A program made the translations under genes and the position numbers. Below are positions 33,587 through 42,698 of a stretch of DNA of 64,000 nt, piece by piece. Where the stretch lies: the NCBI GenBank assembly GCA_963976695.1, contig CAXBMB010000003.1, positions 30,187 through 94,186 on the forward strand, read 5' to 3'. Under the pieces are notes generated by a model that saw only the letters and a program-made list of their open reading frames with translations, was not told where the DNA came from and ran no database searches. This stretch comes from CAXBMB01 sp963976695 (GTDB taxonomy: Bacteria > Pseudomonadota > Alphaproteobacteria > Kiloniellales > DSM-21159). The number at the start of each line of letters is the position of its first letter. Positions within the stretch are counted from its first letter, which is position 1.

Positions 33587-34675
33587 ATGTCACTCAAGCT
33601 AGAAGCCGTGACCAAGCAAGTCGGACGCCAGACGCATCTGCATGCGATGTCTCTTGAATTTGATGCCGGCTCATTGAACGTATTGCTGGGGCCGACCTTG
33701 TCGGGAAAAACCTCGTTGATGCGGATGATGGCGGGGCTGGACAGACCCAGCAGCGGCCGACTTTTCATGAATGGCGAAGATGTCACCGGCGTGCCCGTGC
33801 AGCGTCGCAACGTGGCCATGGTCTATCAGCAGTTCATCAACTATCCGGTGTTCACGGTTTACGACAACATTGCCTCGCCCCTGCGGCTGGCCAGGACGCC
33901 GCGAGCGGAAATCGATCGCAAGGTGCGGGAAGCGGCGGAGCTGTTGAAGCTGACTCCCATGCTGGAGCGCATGCCGTTGGAGCTTTCCGGAGGCCAGCAG
34001 CAGCGCACCGCTTTGGCGCGCGCTTTGGTCAAGCAAGCTGAATTGGTTCTGCTGGACGAGCCGCTGGCCAATCTGGACTACAAGCTGCGCGAGGAACTGC
34101 GGGCCGAGTTGCCGCGCATTTTCGAGGCTTCGGGCGCGATCTTTGTCTATGCCACCACCGAGCCTTCCGAGGCCTTGCTGCTGGGCGGCAACACGGTCTG
34201 CCTTCACCAAGGTCAAGCCACCCATTTCGGCCCGACCCTGGAGCTTTACCGCCAGCCCAATTCGCTGCTGACCGCCATGACCATGAGCGATCCGCCGTTG
34301 AACACCAAGGCGGTGACCAAAAAAGGCGACCAGCTGATTTTCAGCAGCGACTTTCAGGTCCAGGCCGGCACGGCGGCGGCCGGGTTGGCGGACGGTCGCT
34401 ATACCGTTGGGTTCCGGCCCTATCATCTTTACCTGGACCGGAACCGGCAAGAGTGGGTGCGCTTTTCCGCCAAGGTGGCGGTCAGTGAAATCACCGGGTC
34501 GGAGAGCTTCATCCACATCGATGCGTTCGGCGAACGCTGGGTCGCGTTGGCGCACGGGGTGCGCAACGTGGACGTCGATCAGACAATCGAGCTGTTTCTC
34601 GACCCGACACAATTTTTCCTCTTTGCCGAGGACGGAACCCAAGTGGCGGTTCCCGATGCGACGGCAAAGGCTTGA
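33587..34675 (+). CDS. glpS: Glycerol ABC transporter ATPase subunit 1 (no H-loop histidine)
   Basis: The 362-residue MalK-type ATPase has Walker A GPTLSGKT (35-42), an intact LSGGQ signature (133-137) and Walker B LLDEP with Glu158. The switch position reads YATTEPSEA instead of YVTHDQxEA, so the H-loop His is Thr191. A C-terminal TOBE-like regulatory domain follows. The order ATPase-ATPase-permease-permease-DUF2160-binding protein is that of the GlpSTPQUV glycerol transporter described in Rhizobium leguminosarum. Paired with GlpT, it contributes the intact signature to one ATP site and a defective switch to the other. Confidence 0.9.
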   Translation: MSLKLEAVTKQVGRQTHLHAMSLEFDAGSLNVLLGPTLSGKTSLMRMMAGLDRPSSGRLFMNGEDVTGVPVQRRNVAMVYQQFINYPVFTVYDNIASPLRLARTPRAEIDRKVREAAELLKLTPMLERMPLELSGGQQQRTALARALVKQAELVLLDEPLANLDYKLREELRAELPRIFEASGAIFVYATTEPSEALLLGGNTVCLHQGQATHFGPTLELYRQPNSLLTAMTMSDPPLNTKAVTKKGDQLIFSSDFQVQAGTAAAGLADGRYTVGFRPYHLYLDRNRQEWVRFSAKVAVSEITGSESFIHIDAFGERWVALAHGVRNVDVDQTIELFLDPTQFFLFAEDGTQVAVPDATAKA

Positions 34676-34687
34676 GGGAGGGGACCG

Positions 34688-35773
34688 ATGGCTAGAATTC
34701 ATCTGAAAGACCTGGCCCATTCCTATTTGGCCTATCCGCAGGGTCCGGAAGACTACGCGTTGAAACATCTCGACATCGCCTGGGAAGACGGCGGCGCCTA
34801 TGCGCTGCTGGGTCCTTCGGGCTGTGGGAAGACGACGCTGCTGAACATCATTTCAGGGCTGTTGACCCCCAGCAAGGGGCAGGTCTTTTTCGGTGATCAG
34901 GACGTCGCCAACCTGCCGACCGATCAGCGCAACATCGCCCAGGTCTTCCAGTTCCCGGTGGTCTACGACACCATGACGGTGTACCAGAATCTGGCCTTTC
35001 CCCTGAAAAACCGGGGCGTGCCGGCGGCGGAGATCGACAGCCGGGTGCGGCGCATCGCCGAGCTGCTGGAGTTGAGCGACAGCTTGAAGCGGCGGGCCAG
35101 CGGCCTGACCGCCGACGCCAAGCAGAAAATTTCCCTGGGCCGGGGCCTGGTGCGTTCAGACGTGGCGGCCATTCTTTTCGACGAGCCGCTGACGGTGATC
35201 GACCCGCACCTTAAATGGCAACTGCGCTCCCAGCTCAAACATCTGCACCGCGAATTTGATCACACCATGATTTATGTGACCCACGATCAAACCGAAGCCC
35301 TGACCTTCGCGGACAAAGTGGTGGTGATGTACGAGGGCGAGGTGGTGCAGGTGGGGACGCCGCAGGAGCTTTTTGAACGGCCGGCCCATACCTTCGTCGG
35401 TTATTTCATCGGCTCGCCGGGCATGAATATCCTGCCCTGCCAGATCGCGGGCCGCCAGGCGGTTGTCGCCGGCGCGCCGCTGACCCTGCCCCAGGCGGTG
35501 ACCGCGCCCCAGGGGGCAAAAAACCTGGAGCTGGGCGTGCGGCCGGAGTTCGTCCGGCTGTGCAACGACGGTGAGACCGGACTGCCGGTTCATATCGTCA
35601 AGGTTGAGGATGTGGGGCGGCATCGAATTGTCCACGCCGATCTGAAAGGCCATGACGTCAAGCTGATGGTGCCGGAAGGCCAGCCGGTGCCGCAGGAGGG
35701 GGTCTCCATCCAGTTCGACCCGGCCGGAATTAACATCTATGCCGATAGCCACCTAATCGAGATGGAGGGCTGA
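34688..35773 (+). CDS. glpT: Glycerol ABC transporter ATPase subunit 2 (degenerate signature)
   Basis: The 361-residue ATPase begins 12 bases after glpS with GAGGG upstream. Walker A GPSGCGKT (42-49), Walker B LFDEP with Glu166, and H-loop His199 (YVTHDQTEA) are intact. The ABC signature is LTADA (140-144) instead of LSGGQ. With GlpS this gives one complete composite ATP site (GlpT Walker/His plus GlpS signature) and one degenerate site. A TOBE-like C-terminal domain is present. It energises glycerol import. The name follows the rhizobial system and is not the unrelated glycerol-3-phosphate antiporter GlpT of E. coli. Confidence 0.9.
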   Translation: MARIHLKDLAHSYLAYPQGPEDYALKHLDIAWEDGGAYALLGPSGCGKTTLLNIISGLLTPSKGQVFFGDQDVANLPTDQRNIAQVFQFPVVYDTMTVYQNLAFPLKNRGVPAAEIDSRVRRIAELLELSDSLKRRASGLTADAKQKISLGRGLVRSDVAAILFDEPLTVIDPHLKWQLRSQLKHLHREFDHTMIYVTHDQTEALTFADKVVVMYEGEVVQVGTPQELFERPAHTFVGYFIGSPGMNILPCQIAGRQAVVAGAPLTLPQAVTAPQGAKNLELGVRPEFVRLCNDGETGLPVHIVKVEDVGRHRIVHADLKGHDVKLMVPEGQPVPQEGVSIQFDPAGINIYADSHLIEMEG

Positions 35774-35776
35774 CCC

Positions 35777-36652
<876 letters not shown>

Positions 36653-36657
36653 CGTTG

Positions 36658-37461
36658 ATGATATTCCGTCTGAAATGGCTGACGCCAACTCTTTACATCA
36701 TCTTCTTGCTGTTGCCGATCTATTGGTTGCTCAACATGTCGTTGAAGACCAATCAGGAAATTTTGTCGCTCTTTTCGCTGTGGCCGGAGAACCCGACCCT
36801 GGAGAACTATCGCACGATCTTTTCCGATCCTTCCTGGTACAGCGGCTACATCAATTCCATCACCTACGTGGTGATGAACACCGTGCTGTCGGTGGCGGTG
36901 GCGTTGCCGGCGGCCTATGCTTTTTCGCGCTACAGCTTCCTTGGCGACAAGCATCTGTTCTTCTGGCTGCTGACCAACCGGATGGCGCCGCCGGCGGTCT
37001 TCGCGCTGCCGTTTTTCCAGCTTTATTCGTCGGTTGGGCTGTTCGATACCCATATCGCGGTGGCCTTGGCGCACACGCTGTTTAACGTGCCGCTGGCGGT
37101 CTGGATCCTGGAAGGCTTCATGTCCGGCGTGCCCAAGGAGGTGGATGAGACCGCCTATATCGACGGCTACTCTTTCCCACGCTTTTTCGTTCGCATCTTC
37201 ATGCCCTTGATCGCCAGCGGCATCGGCGTGGCGGCCTTCTTCACCTTCATGTTTTCTTGGGTGGAGCTGTTGCTGGCCCGCACCTTGACCTCTGTGGAGG
37301 CCAAGCCGATTTCGGCGGTGATGACCCGCACGGTCGGCGCGGCGGGCGTGGATTGGGGCGTGCTGGCGGCGGCGGGCATTTTGACCATCATTCCCGGCGC
37401 GCTGGTTATTTGGTTCGTTCGCAATCACATCGCCAAGGGTTTCGCCCTTGGGCGGGTCTAG
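36658..37461 (+). CDS. glpQ: Glycerol ABC transporter permease 2
   Basis: The ATG at 36658 is 9 bases after GGGGAG at the end of glpP; an upstream GTG at 36649 overlaps the glpP stop. The 267-residue MalG/UgpE-type permease has helices such as TLYIIFLLLPIYWLLNMSLK and the EAA-like loop KEVDETAYIDGYSFPRFFVRIFMP near residue 165. It forms the translocation pore with the first permease. The name follows the rhizobial glycerol importer, not glycerophosphodiesterase. Confidence 0.91.
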   Translation: MIFRLKWLTPTLYIIFLLLPIYWLLNMSLKTNQEILSLFSLWPENPTLENYRTIFSDPSWYSGYINSITYVVMNTVLSVAVALPAAYAFSRYSFLGDKHLFFWLLTNRMAPPAVFALPFFQLYSSVGLFDTHIAVALAHTLFNVPLAVWILEGFMSGVPKEVDETAYIDGYSFPRFFVRIFMPLIASGIGVAAFFTFMFSWVELLLARTLTSVEAKPISAVMTRTVGAAGVDWGVLAAAGILTIIPGALVIWFVRNHIAKGFALGRV

Positions 37462-37476
37462 CAGAAGGACAGCCCG

Positions 37477-37758
37477 ATGGACTTTTCTTGGATGGCCTGG
37501 ACCTGGCCGACAGCCGCTTTCTTTATCTTCATTGCCCTGCTGATCTTCAGCATGGGCGTTTGGGAGTATTTTAGCCCGGGGGGAGGTCCCCGGGTGGGTA
37601 TTCTGCGCTTCGAGACGACAAGGGGCGATCGCCTGTTTCTCTCGCTGCTGGGCAGTGCCTTTATTCATCTTGCTTGGCTGGGCTTTGTCGGCTCGGCTTT
37701 GTGGTGGGCCGTGCCGCTTTCCTTGGTTTACGCGTACTTCGTTTTCCGTTGGGTTTGA
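37477..37758 (+). CDS. glpU: Small DUF2160-type membrane protein of the glycerol transporter
   Basis: This 93-residue protein with AAGGA upstream has two or three transmembrane segments (WPTAAFFIFIALLIFSMGVW, FLSLLGSAFIHLAWLGFVGSALWW, SLVYAYFVFRWV). A gene of this kind always sits between permease and binding-protein genes in this transporter family. Its role is unknown, perhaps stabilising the permeases. A hairpin follows before the binding-protein gene. Confidence 0.85.
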   Translation: MDFSWMAWTWPTAAFFIFIALLIFSMGVWEYFSPGGGPRVGILRFETTRGDRLFLSLLGSAFIHLAWLGFVGSALWWAVPLSLVYAYFVFRWV

Positions 37759-37779
37759 GGCCACGGCTGCAGGAGAGGG

Positions 37780-37795
37780 GCGCCCGGTCGGGCGC
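37780..37795 (+). promoter_or_regulatory. Intercistronic hairpin before the binding-protein gene
   Basis: GCGCCC (37780-37785) and GGGCGC (37790-37795) form a 6-bp GC stem with a 4-nt loop and no T-run. Direct TTGAAC repeats (37836-37841, 37844-37849) follow. It may stabilise or delimit the downstream message. Confidence 0.35.
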
Positions 37796-37863
37796 TCGAG
37801 TGGGTAACGATAAAAATCAGTTCAATCGCTGACAGTTGAACAGTTGAACTTTGGAGGAAGACA

Positions 37864-39567
37864 ATGAGACGGATGTTGCTCGCCTCGGCGGCCGCTATGG
37901 TTATGTTCGTGGCCTCGGGATCGGCCATGGCCGATATCGAAGCCGCCAAAAAGTGGATTGAAGAATTTCAACCCTCGACGCTCAGCAAAGCCGAGCAGTT
38001 GAAGGAAATGGAGTGGTTCATCAAGGCCGCTGAACCCTACAAGGGTATGGAAATCAACGTGGTGTCCGAGACCATCGCGACCCACGAATATGAAAGCCAG
38101 CAGCTTGCCAAGGCCTTCAGTGAAATCACCGGCATCAAGCTTACCCATGATCTGATCGGCGAAGGAGACGTGATTGAAAAGCTCCAGACCCAGATGCAGT
38201 CCGGCAAGAATATTTACGACGCCTACGTCAACGATTCCGATCTGATCGGCACCCACTATCGCTATAACCAGGTCGTGCCGATCTCGGACTGGATGGCCGG
38301 CGACGGCAAGGCTGTCACCCTGCCGACCCTGGACGTTGACGACTTCATCGGCAAGTCCTTCACCACGGCGCCGGACGGCAAGCTCTATCAGTTGCCCGAT
38401 CAGCAGTTCGCCAATCTCTACTGGTTCCGCTATGACTGGTTCACCGACCCGGACCTCAAAGCGCGGTTCAAAGCCAAATACGGCTATGAGCTGGGGGTGC
38501 CGGTTAACTGGTCGGCCTATGAGGATATCGCCAATTTCTTCACCAACGACGTGAAGGAAATCGACGGTAAGCCGGTATATGGCCACATGGATTACGGCAA
38601 GAAGGACCCGTCGCTGGGCTGGCGCTTCACCGATGCCTGGCTGTCGATGGCCGGGGCCGGCGACAAGGGCATTCCCAACGGCCTGCCGGTTGATGAGTGG
38701 GGCATCCGGGTCGAGGGCTGCAACCCTGTCGGCTCCTCGGTGTCGCGCGGCGGCGCCACCAATGGTCCGGCTGCGGTCTACTCGGTTGACCGCTATGTGG
38801 ACTGGCTGAAGAAGTACGCCCCGCCTTCCGCGCCGGGCATGACCTTTGGTGAAGCCGGTCCGGTGCCGGCGCAAGGGGCTATCGCGCAGCAGATCTTCTG
38901 GTACACCGCCTTTACCGCGGCCTTGGTCGAGCCGGGCTTGCCGGTGATGAACGAGGATGGCACGCCGAAGTGGCGCATGGCTCCCTCGCCGCACGGCGCT
39001 TACTGGGAAGAAGGCCAAAAGCTTGGCTATCAGGACGCCGGTTCCTGGACCTTGTTGAAGTCCACGCCGGTTGAGCGCCGCAGCGCCGCTTGGCTCTACG
39101 CCCAGTTCACGGTCTCCAAGACCGTGTCGCTGAAGAAAAGTCATGTCGGTCTGACCTTCGTGCGTGAAAGCGATATTCAGGATCCTTCCTTCACCGAACG
39201 GGCGCCCAAGCTTGGCGGGCTGATCGAGTTCTACCGCTCGCCGGCGCGTCTGCAGTGGTCGCCCACCGGCACCAATGTTCCCGACTATCCCAAGTTGGCG
39301 CAGCTTTGGTGGCAGAACATCGGCGACGCGTCGTCGGGCGCTAAGACTCCGCAGGCGGCGATGGACGCCTTGGCGGCGGCGCAGGATAAGGTCATGGCCC
39401 GGATCGAGCGCTCTGGCGTTCAGGGGGCCTGCGGTCCCAAGCTCAACGAAGAGCGCGATCCGGAATATTGGCTGAATCAACCGGGATCGCCGAAAGCCAA
39501 GCTGGCCAACGAGAAGCCCCAGGGCATCACCGTTGACTATGACGAGTTGATCAAGAGCTGGCAGTAA
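37864..39567 (+). CDS. glpV: Glycerol ABC transporter periplasmic binding protein
   Basis: The 567-residue protein has a signal peptide (MRRMLLASAAAMVMFVASGSAMA) and GGAGG before the ATG. It is a large extracellular solute-binding protein of family 1, longer than typical sugar-binding proteins but normal for this glycerol system (YEGMEINVVSETIATHEYESQQLAKAFSEITGI near the start). Aromatic segments such as NLYWFRYDWF may line the ligand cleft. It captures glycerol in the periplasm for the two permeases. The operon ends at a strong terminator about 195 bp downstream. Confidence 0.92.
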   Translation: MRRMLLASAAAMVMFVASGSAMADIEAAKKWIEEFQPSTLSKAEQLKEMEWFIKAAEPYKGMEINVVSETIATHEYESQQLAKAFSEITGIKLTHDLIGEGDVIEKLQTQMQSGKNIYDAYVNDSDLIGTHYRYNQVVPISDWMAGDGKAVTLPTLDVDDFIGKSFTTAPDGKLYQLPDQQFANLYWFRYDWFTDPDLKARFKAKYGYELGVPVNWSAYEDIANFFTNDVKEIDGKPVYGHMDYGKKDPSLGWRFTDAWLSMAGAGDKGIPNGLPVDEWGIRVEGCNPVGSSVSRGGATNGPAAVYSVDRYVDWLKKYAPPSAPGMTFGEAGPVPAQGAIAQQIFWYTAFTAALVEPGLPVMNEDGTPKWRMAPSPHGAYWEEGQKLGYQDAGSWTLLKSTPVERRSAAWLYAQFTVSKTVSLKKSHVGLTFVRESDIQDPSFTERAPKLGGLIEFYRSPARLQWSPTGTNVPDYPKLAQLWWQNIGDASSGAKTPQAAMDALAAAQDKVMARIERSGVQGACGPKLNEERDPEYWLNQPGSPKAKLANEKPQGITVDYDELIKSWQ

Positions 39568-40063
39568 GCGGCCGGACCGCTTTCATCTTTTTGCGCTTGC
39601 TCCGGCGGCGATAAAGATTGAAAGGGGATGAAAAGGCCCGCGCTGTCGGAACCGGATTGCCGGGATTGCATTGCCGGGGATCGGGTGCCGGGATTGGGTG
39701 TCGGGCCTTTAGCTAAAGTTCCTCCCGCTGTGCCTCAATTTCCGCTGAGGGGCAGCAGAAACGGGCGTCGCTTGTGCGGCGCCCGTTTTTTTTGTGCGGT
39801 GAACCCTGCGCCCTCTCCGATCCCGCCGGCTCGCATCGGCTTAGCCTGAATCGGCTTTGCCGAGGTCGCGGATGGACGTGCAAGGTGGTCGTGAGCGCGC
39901 TATTCTGGCGCCATGATCGCGCTTACAACCTCCCCCCGACTTCAGCGCCGCGTCCTGCGCACGCCGGGGCACCCTTTCGGCAAGATACAGTGCTGGTGGC
40001 CGCCGCCCCGGGCGGCCTGATTGCCGCGCCGAGATTCTTCCATGTAATGCAAGGTCAAGACCG
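39568..40063. other. Region after the glycerol operon
   Basis: About 500 bases without a gene. The terminator at 39761-39793 is the main feature; upstream of it are short GGGATTG repeats, and downstream nothing recognisable precedes the next gene. Confidence 0.5.
39761..39793 (+). terminator. Strong rho-independent terminator of the glycerol transporter operon
   Basis: The arms 39761-39771 (ACGGGCGTCGC) and 39776-39786 pair over 11 bp with one G-T pair and a 4-nt loop, followed by eight T. Confidence 0.85.
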
Positions 40064-41239
40064 ATGTCTTTCCTGTCGAATTCCCAATCCGATCACCAAT
40101 CCAATTTCCGGTCCCAGTCGTCCCAACCGCCTTTGGCGGCGGTTGAAGCGCAGGCCCCCTTCCTGAAGCTTACCTGGGCCGATGGCCTCAGCGCCGACTA
40201 TCTTTATCTCTGGCTGCGCGACAACTGCCCCAGCGGCTTTCACCCCCAGACCAAGGAGCGGACGTTCGATCTGCTGTCGGTCAGCGATGACCTCGCCCCG
40301 CTGGCGAGCTGGCTGGAGGACGGCGATTTGGTTATCGACTGGCGTGAAGGCGGCCACCGGTCCCGCTTTGCCGGCGCGTGGTTGCGCGCGCATCGGCCCG
40401 GGACAAGTCGACCCGACCCGGCCAGTCCCTCGCCGCGGCTTTGGGATCGGGAAAGCCTCGGCCAGATCCCCCAGGCCGATGCGTTCCTGCTCTGCGACAG
40501 CGACGCGGCCTTGTTGGACTGGATGCGCTCCTTCGCCGACAGCGGGCTGGCGCTGGTGACCGGCCTTGGCGACGATCCGGCGTTCAGCCGGGCGGTCGGC
40601 GAGCGGGTGGGGTTCCTGCGCCGCACCAACTTCGGTCTGGACTTCTCGGTCGAGAGCAAGGCCGATCCGAATAATCTCGCCTATACCGCCCTGGCGCTGC
40701 AACTGCACACCGATCTTTCGAATCAGGAGTTGCCGCCGGGCTATCAGTTTCTTCATTGTCAAACCAACCAGGCCGAAGGCGGCGGGTCGCTTTTCGCCGA
40801 CGGCTACAAGATTATCGAGGATTTGCGCCAGCAACACCCCCAGGCCTTCAAGGTGCTGTCCGAAACCGCGATTTCCGCGCGCTTTCACGATCAAGACTGC
40901 GACCTGCACATTCACCGGCCGGTCATCGGCCTGGACAGCCGAGGCCAGGTCAAGGATCTGCGGTTCAACGCCCATCTGGTGGATGTGCTGGACCTGCCGT
41001 CGGCGCAGATGGCGCTGTTCTACCCGGCCTATCGGGAGCTGATGCGGCGGGTTCGCGCACCGGCCTATCGGGTCGAATTGATGCTGCAGGCCGGGCAGAT
41101 GGTGGTGTTCGACAACCGCCGGGTGCTGCATGGCCGGGCGGCTTTCGATCCCGGCACGGGCCGCCGCCGGCTCTCTGGCTTTTATGTCGACCGCGGCGAG
41201 TTCGACAGCCGGTTGCGGACCCTGGCGCGACAGCCCTAG
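40064..41239 (+). CDS. Gamma-butyrobetaine hydroxylase-type 2-oxoglutarate dioxygenase
   Basis: The 391-residue protein has the BBOX-type N-terminal domain (LYLWLRDNCPSGFHPQTKER, about residues 40-110) and a TauD-type jelly roll. The iron triad is HTD (LQLHTDLSNQELPP near 210) and the distal His in FDNRRVLHGRAAFD near 355, with RRRLSGFYVDR holding the 2-oxoglutarate Arg. The family hydroxylates gamma-butyrobetaine to carnitine; a trimethyllysine-type substrate is possible. Only Cys55 remains of the usual N-terminal zinc cysteines. It has its own terminator, and it fits the quaternary-amine theme of the window. Confidence 0.86.
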   Translation: MSFLSNSQSDHQSNFRSQSSQPPLAAVEAQAPFLKLTWADGLSADYLYLWLRDNCPSGFHPQTKERTFDLLSVSDDLAPLASWLEDGDLVIDWREGGHRSRFAGAWLRAHRPGTSRPDPASPSPRLWDRESLGQIPQADAFLLCDSDAALLDWMRSFADSGLALVTGLGDDPAFSRAVGERVGFLRRTNFGLDFSVESKADPNNLAYTALALQLHTDLSNQELPPGYQFLHCQTNQAEGGGSLFADGYKIIEDLRQQHPQAFKVLSETAISARFHDQDCDLHIHRPVIGLDSRGQVKDLRFNAHLVDVLDLPSAQMALFYPAYRELMRRVRAPAYRVELMLQAGQMVVFDNRRVLHGRAAFDPGTGRRRLSGFYVDRGEFDSRLRTLARQP

Positions 41240-41318
41240 CGACCCGGGCGAGGGCGTCGGACTTTCGCCCCGGGGCGGCTGTCGGTCGGACCGGTTGGTC
41301 TTGGCGCAACAAAAAATC

Positions 41319-41353
41319 AGGGCCGTCTTTGGCCGGGCGGCCCTTGTTTTTTT
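41319..41353 (+). terminator. Rho-independent terminator after the gamma-butyrobetaine hydroxylase gene
   Basis: AGGGCCG (41319-41325) pairs with CGGCCCT (41338-41344), followed by TTGTTTTTTT. Confidence 0.75.
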
Positions 41354-41499
41354 CAGCCGGGCGGCGCATCTGAAGGCGCGTGCTGCTGAAGATGGCGGCG
41401 CGCCTTATCCTCCGGGGCCGGTCGGGTCCCGCAACCGAGCGTGGGTGCAGCAAGCGCGTCGGCGGACACGCCGGTTTCGCGCCGCTGCCGCGCGCGCCG

Positions 41500-42003
41500 A
41501 TGGAGAAAATCGTGAAGCTGCTGTTCAAAGTCCCCGCCGCCCTCGCCCTGTTGCTTGCCTTGCCGCTGTTGTTTGCGGCGATCCCGACCAAGGCGGAGGA
41601 GATCGGCGAAGTCAGCACAGAGTTCAAGTGGATCGGGCCCAATCACAAAATCGTCGTGGAGGCTTTCGACGATCCCGACGTGCCGGGGGTGACTTGCTAT
41701 GTCAGCCGCTCCAAGAAGGGCGGGATCACCGGCGGCTTGGGTCTGGCCGAGGAAACCTCCGACGCCAATCTGGCCTGTCGCCAGGTCGGGCCGATCACCC
41801 TGCCGGCCAATATAAAGGAGCAGGACGGCGCGAAGGTTTTCCAGGAACGCCGGTCCCTGGTGTTTAAATCCCTGCAGGTGGTGCGTTTCTATGATCAGAA
41901 GCGCAACGTGCTGGTTTATCTGGTTTATTCCGACAAGGTGATTGATGGGTCACCGAAAAATTCGGTCTCGGCCGTGGCCGTGGCTCCGTGGTTGGGCTCC
42001 TGA
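41500..42003 (+). CDS. creA: CreA family periplasmic protein
   Basis: The ATG at 41500 opens a signal peptide (MEKIVKLLFKVPAALALLLALPLLFAAIPTKA); 167 residues in total. The mature part is a typical CreA protein: EEIGEVSTEFKWIGPNHKIVVEAFDDPDVPGVTCYVSRSKKGGI, then ANLACRQVGPI and VFKSLQVVRFYDQKRNVLVYLVYSDK. Two cysteines could form a disulfide. The function of CreA is unknown, and no cre regulatory genes are near. It lies downstream of the hydroxylase but behind that gene's terminator. Confidence 0.9.
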   Translation: MEKIVKLLFKVPAALALLLALPLLFAAIPTKAEEIGEVSTEFKWIGPNHKIVVEAFDDPDVPGVTCYVSRSKKGGITGGLGLAEETSDANLACRQVGPITLPANIKEQDGAKVFQERRSLVFKSLQVVRFYDQKRNVLVYLVYSDKVIDGSPKNSVSAVAVAPWLGS

Positions 42004-42113
42004 CCTCGCGATCGCCTGACCTGCGGATCTGCTGATCTGCCGAGCCGGCGGGCGAGCCAGACCGCGACCGGCCGCCTTCCGAAAGTCCTGCTCCCGGCTG
42101 CCGCCGCCGCCGG

Positions 42114-42368
42114 TCAGGCGATCCGTGGCAAGGGCAGGCCGGGTTGCAGCGGCAGGCCCGCCAAGGTCGGCGCGCCGCGCCAGGTCAGCACAAAGGCAAC
42201 GGAGTTGGAAAGCCTGTTGGCCTTTAGGCGGGCCTGCACCCGCGCCACCAACGCCTTGACATCTTCGGCCTGCAGGCGGTCCCGCTTCAGAATTAGGGCA
42301 AAGAGGCTGTCGCTGTAAATTTCTTCGAGACGGGGTTCGTCGCCAGCGTTGCTCCATCGTTCAGCCAT
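42114..42368 (-). CDS. Small hypothetical protein, 84 residues
   Basis: A well-placed AGGAA sits 8 bases before the ATG at 42368. The protein (MAERWSNAGDEPRLEEIYSD at the start) has a mixed helical pattern (LQAEDVKALVARVQARLKAN) and a proline/leucine-rich end. I know no family for it. It lies convergent to creA and divergent from the GT41 fusion gene. The start signal and normal amino-acid mix suggest it is real. Confidence 0.55.
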   Translation of the reverse strand: MAERWSNAGDEPRLEEIYSDSLFALILKRDRLQAEDVKALVARVQARLKANRLSNSVAFVLTWRGAPTLAGLPLQPGLPLPRIA

Positions 42369-42698
42369 CTTCCTGTTCCTTCGTCACATCTACCAAGGAC
42401 GCATATCTAGGGATCTCCGGTGTCGGCGCGGTGACAACCTTGTGGCGGAAAAATGACGACCGGGCCCACCTTGAAATTGTCACAGCTGCGGCAGACCTCC
42501 AACCGCTGCGCCGGATGATCGAACGCGCGCCATCACGCGCCAGTCGGATGACAGGCGCCGGATCGACCTGGACGGCGGCGCACAGCGTCAGTTTGAAGCG
42601 GTCAGCCTCTAAGGGAAAATTAACCAAAAAAGGCGAAAGTCGCCGATGATATTTTTCTAATCCGGCAGAGGCCTGTCTCATGCAGCCTTGGCCAAACG
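42369..42698. other. Region before the GT41-methyltransferase gene
   Basis: About 330 bases. Open frames exist, but none has a good start signal or recognisable sequence. No TPR-coding remnant is visible, which matters for the shortened GT41 protein that follows. Confidence 0.4.
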
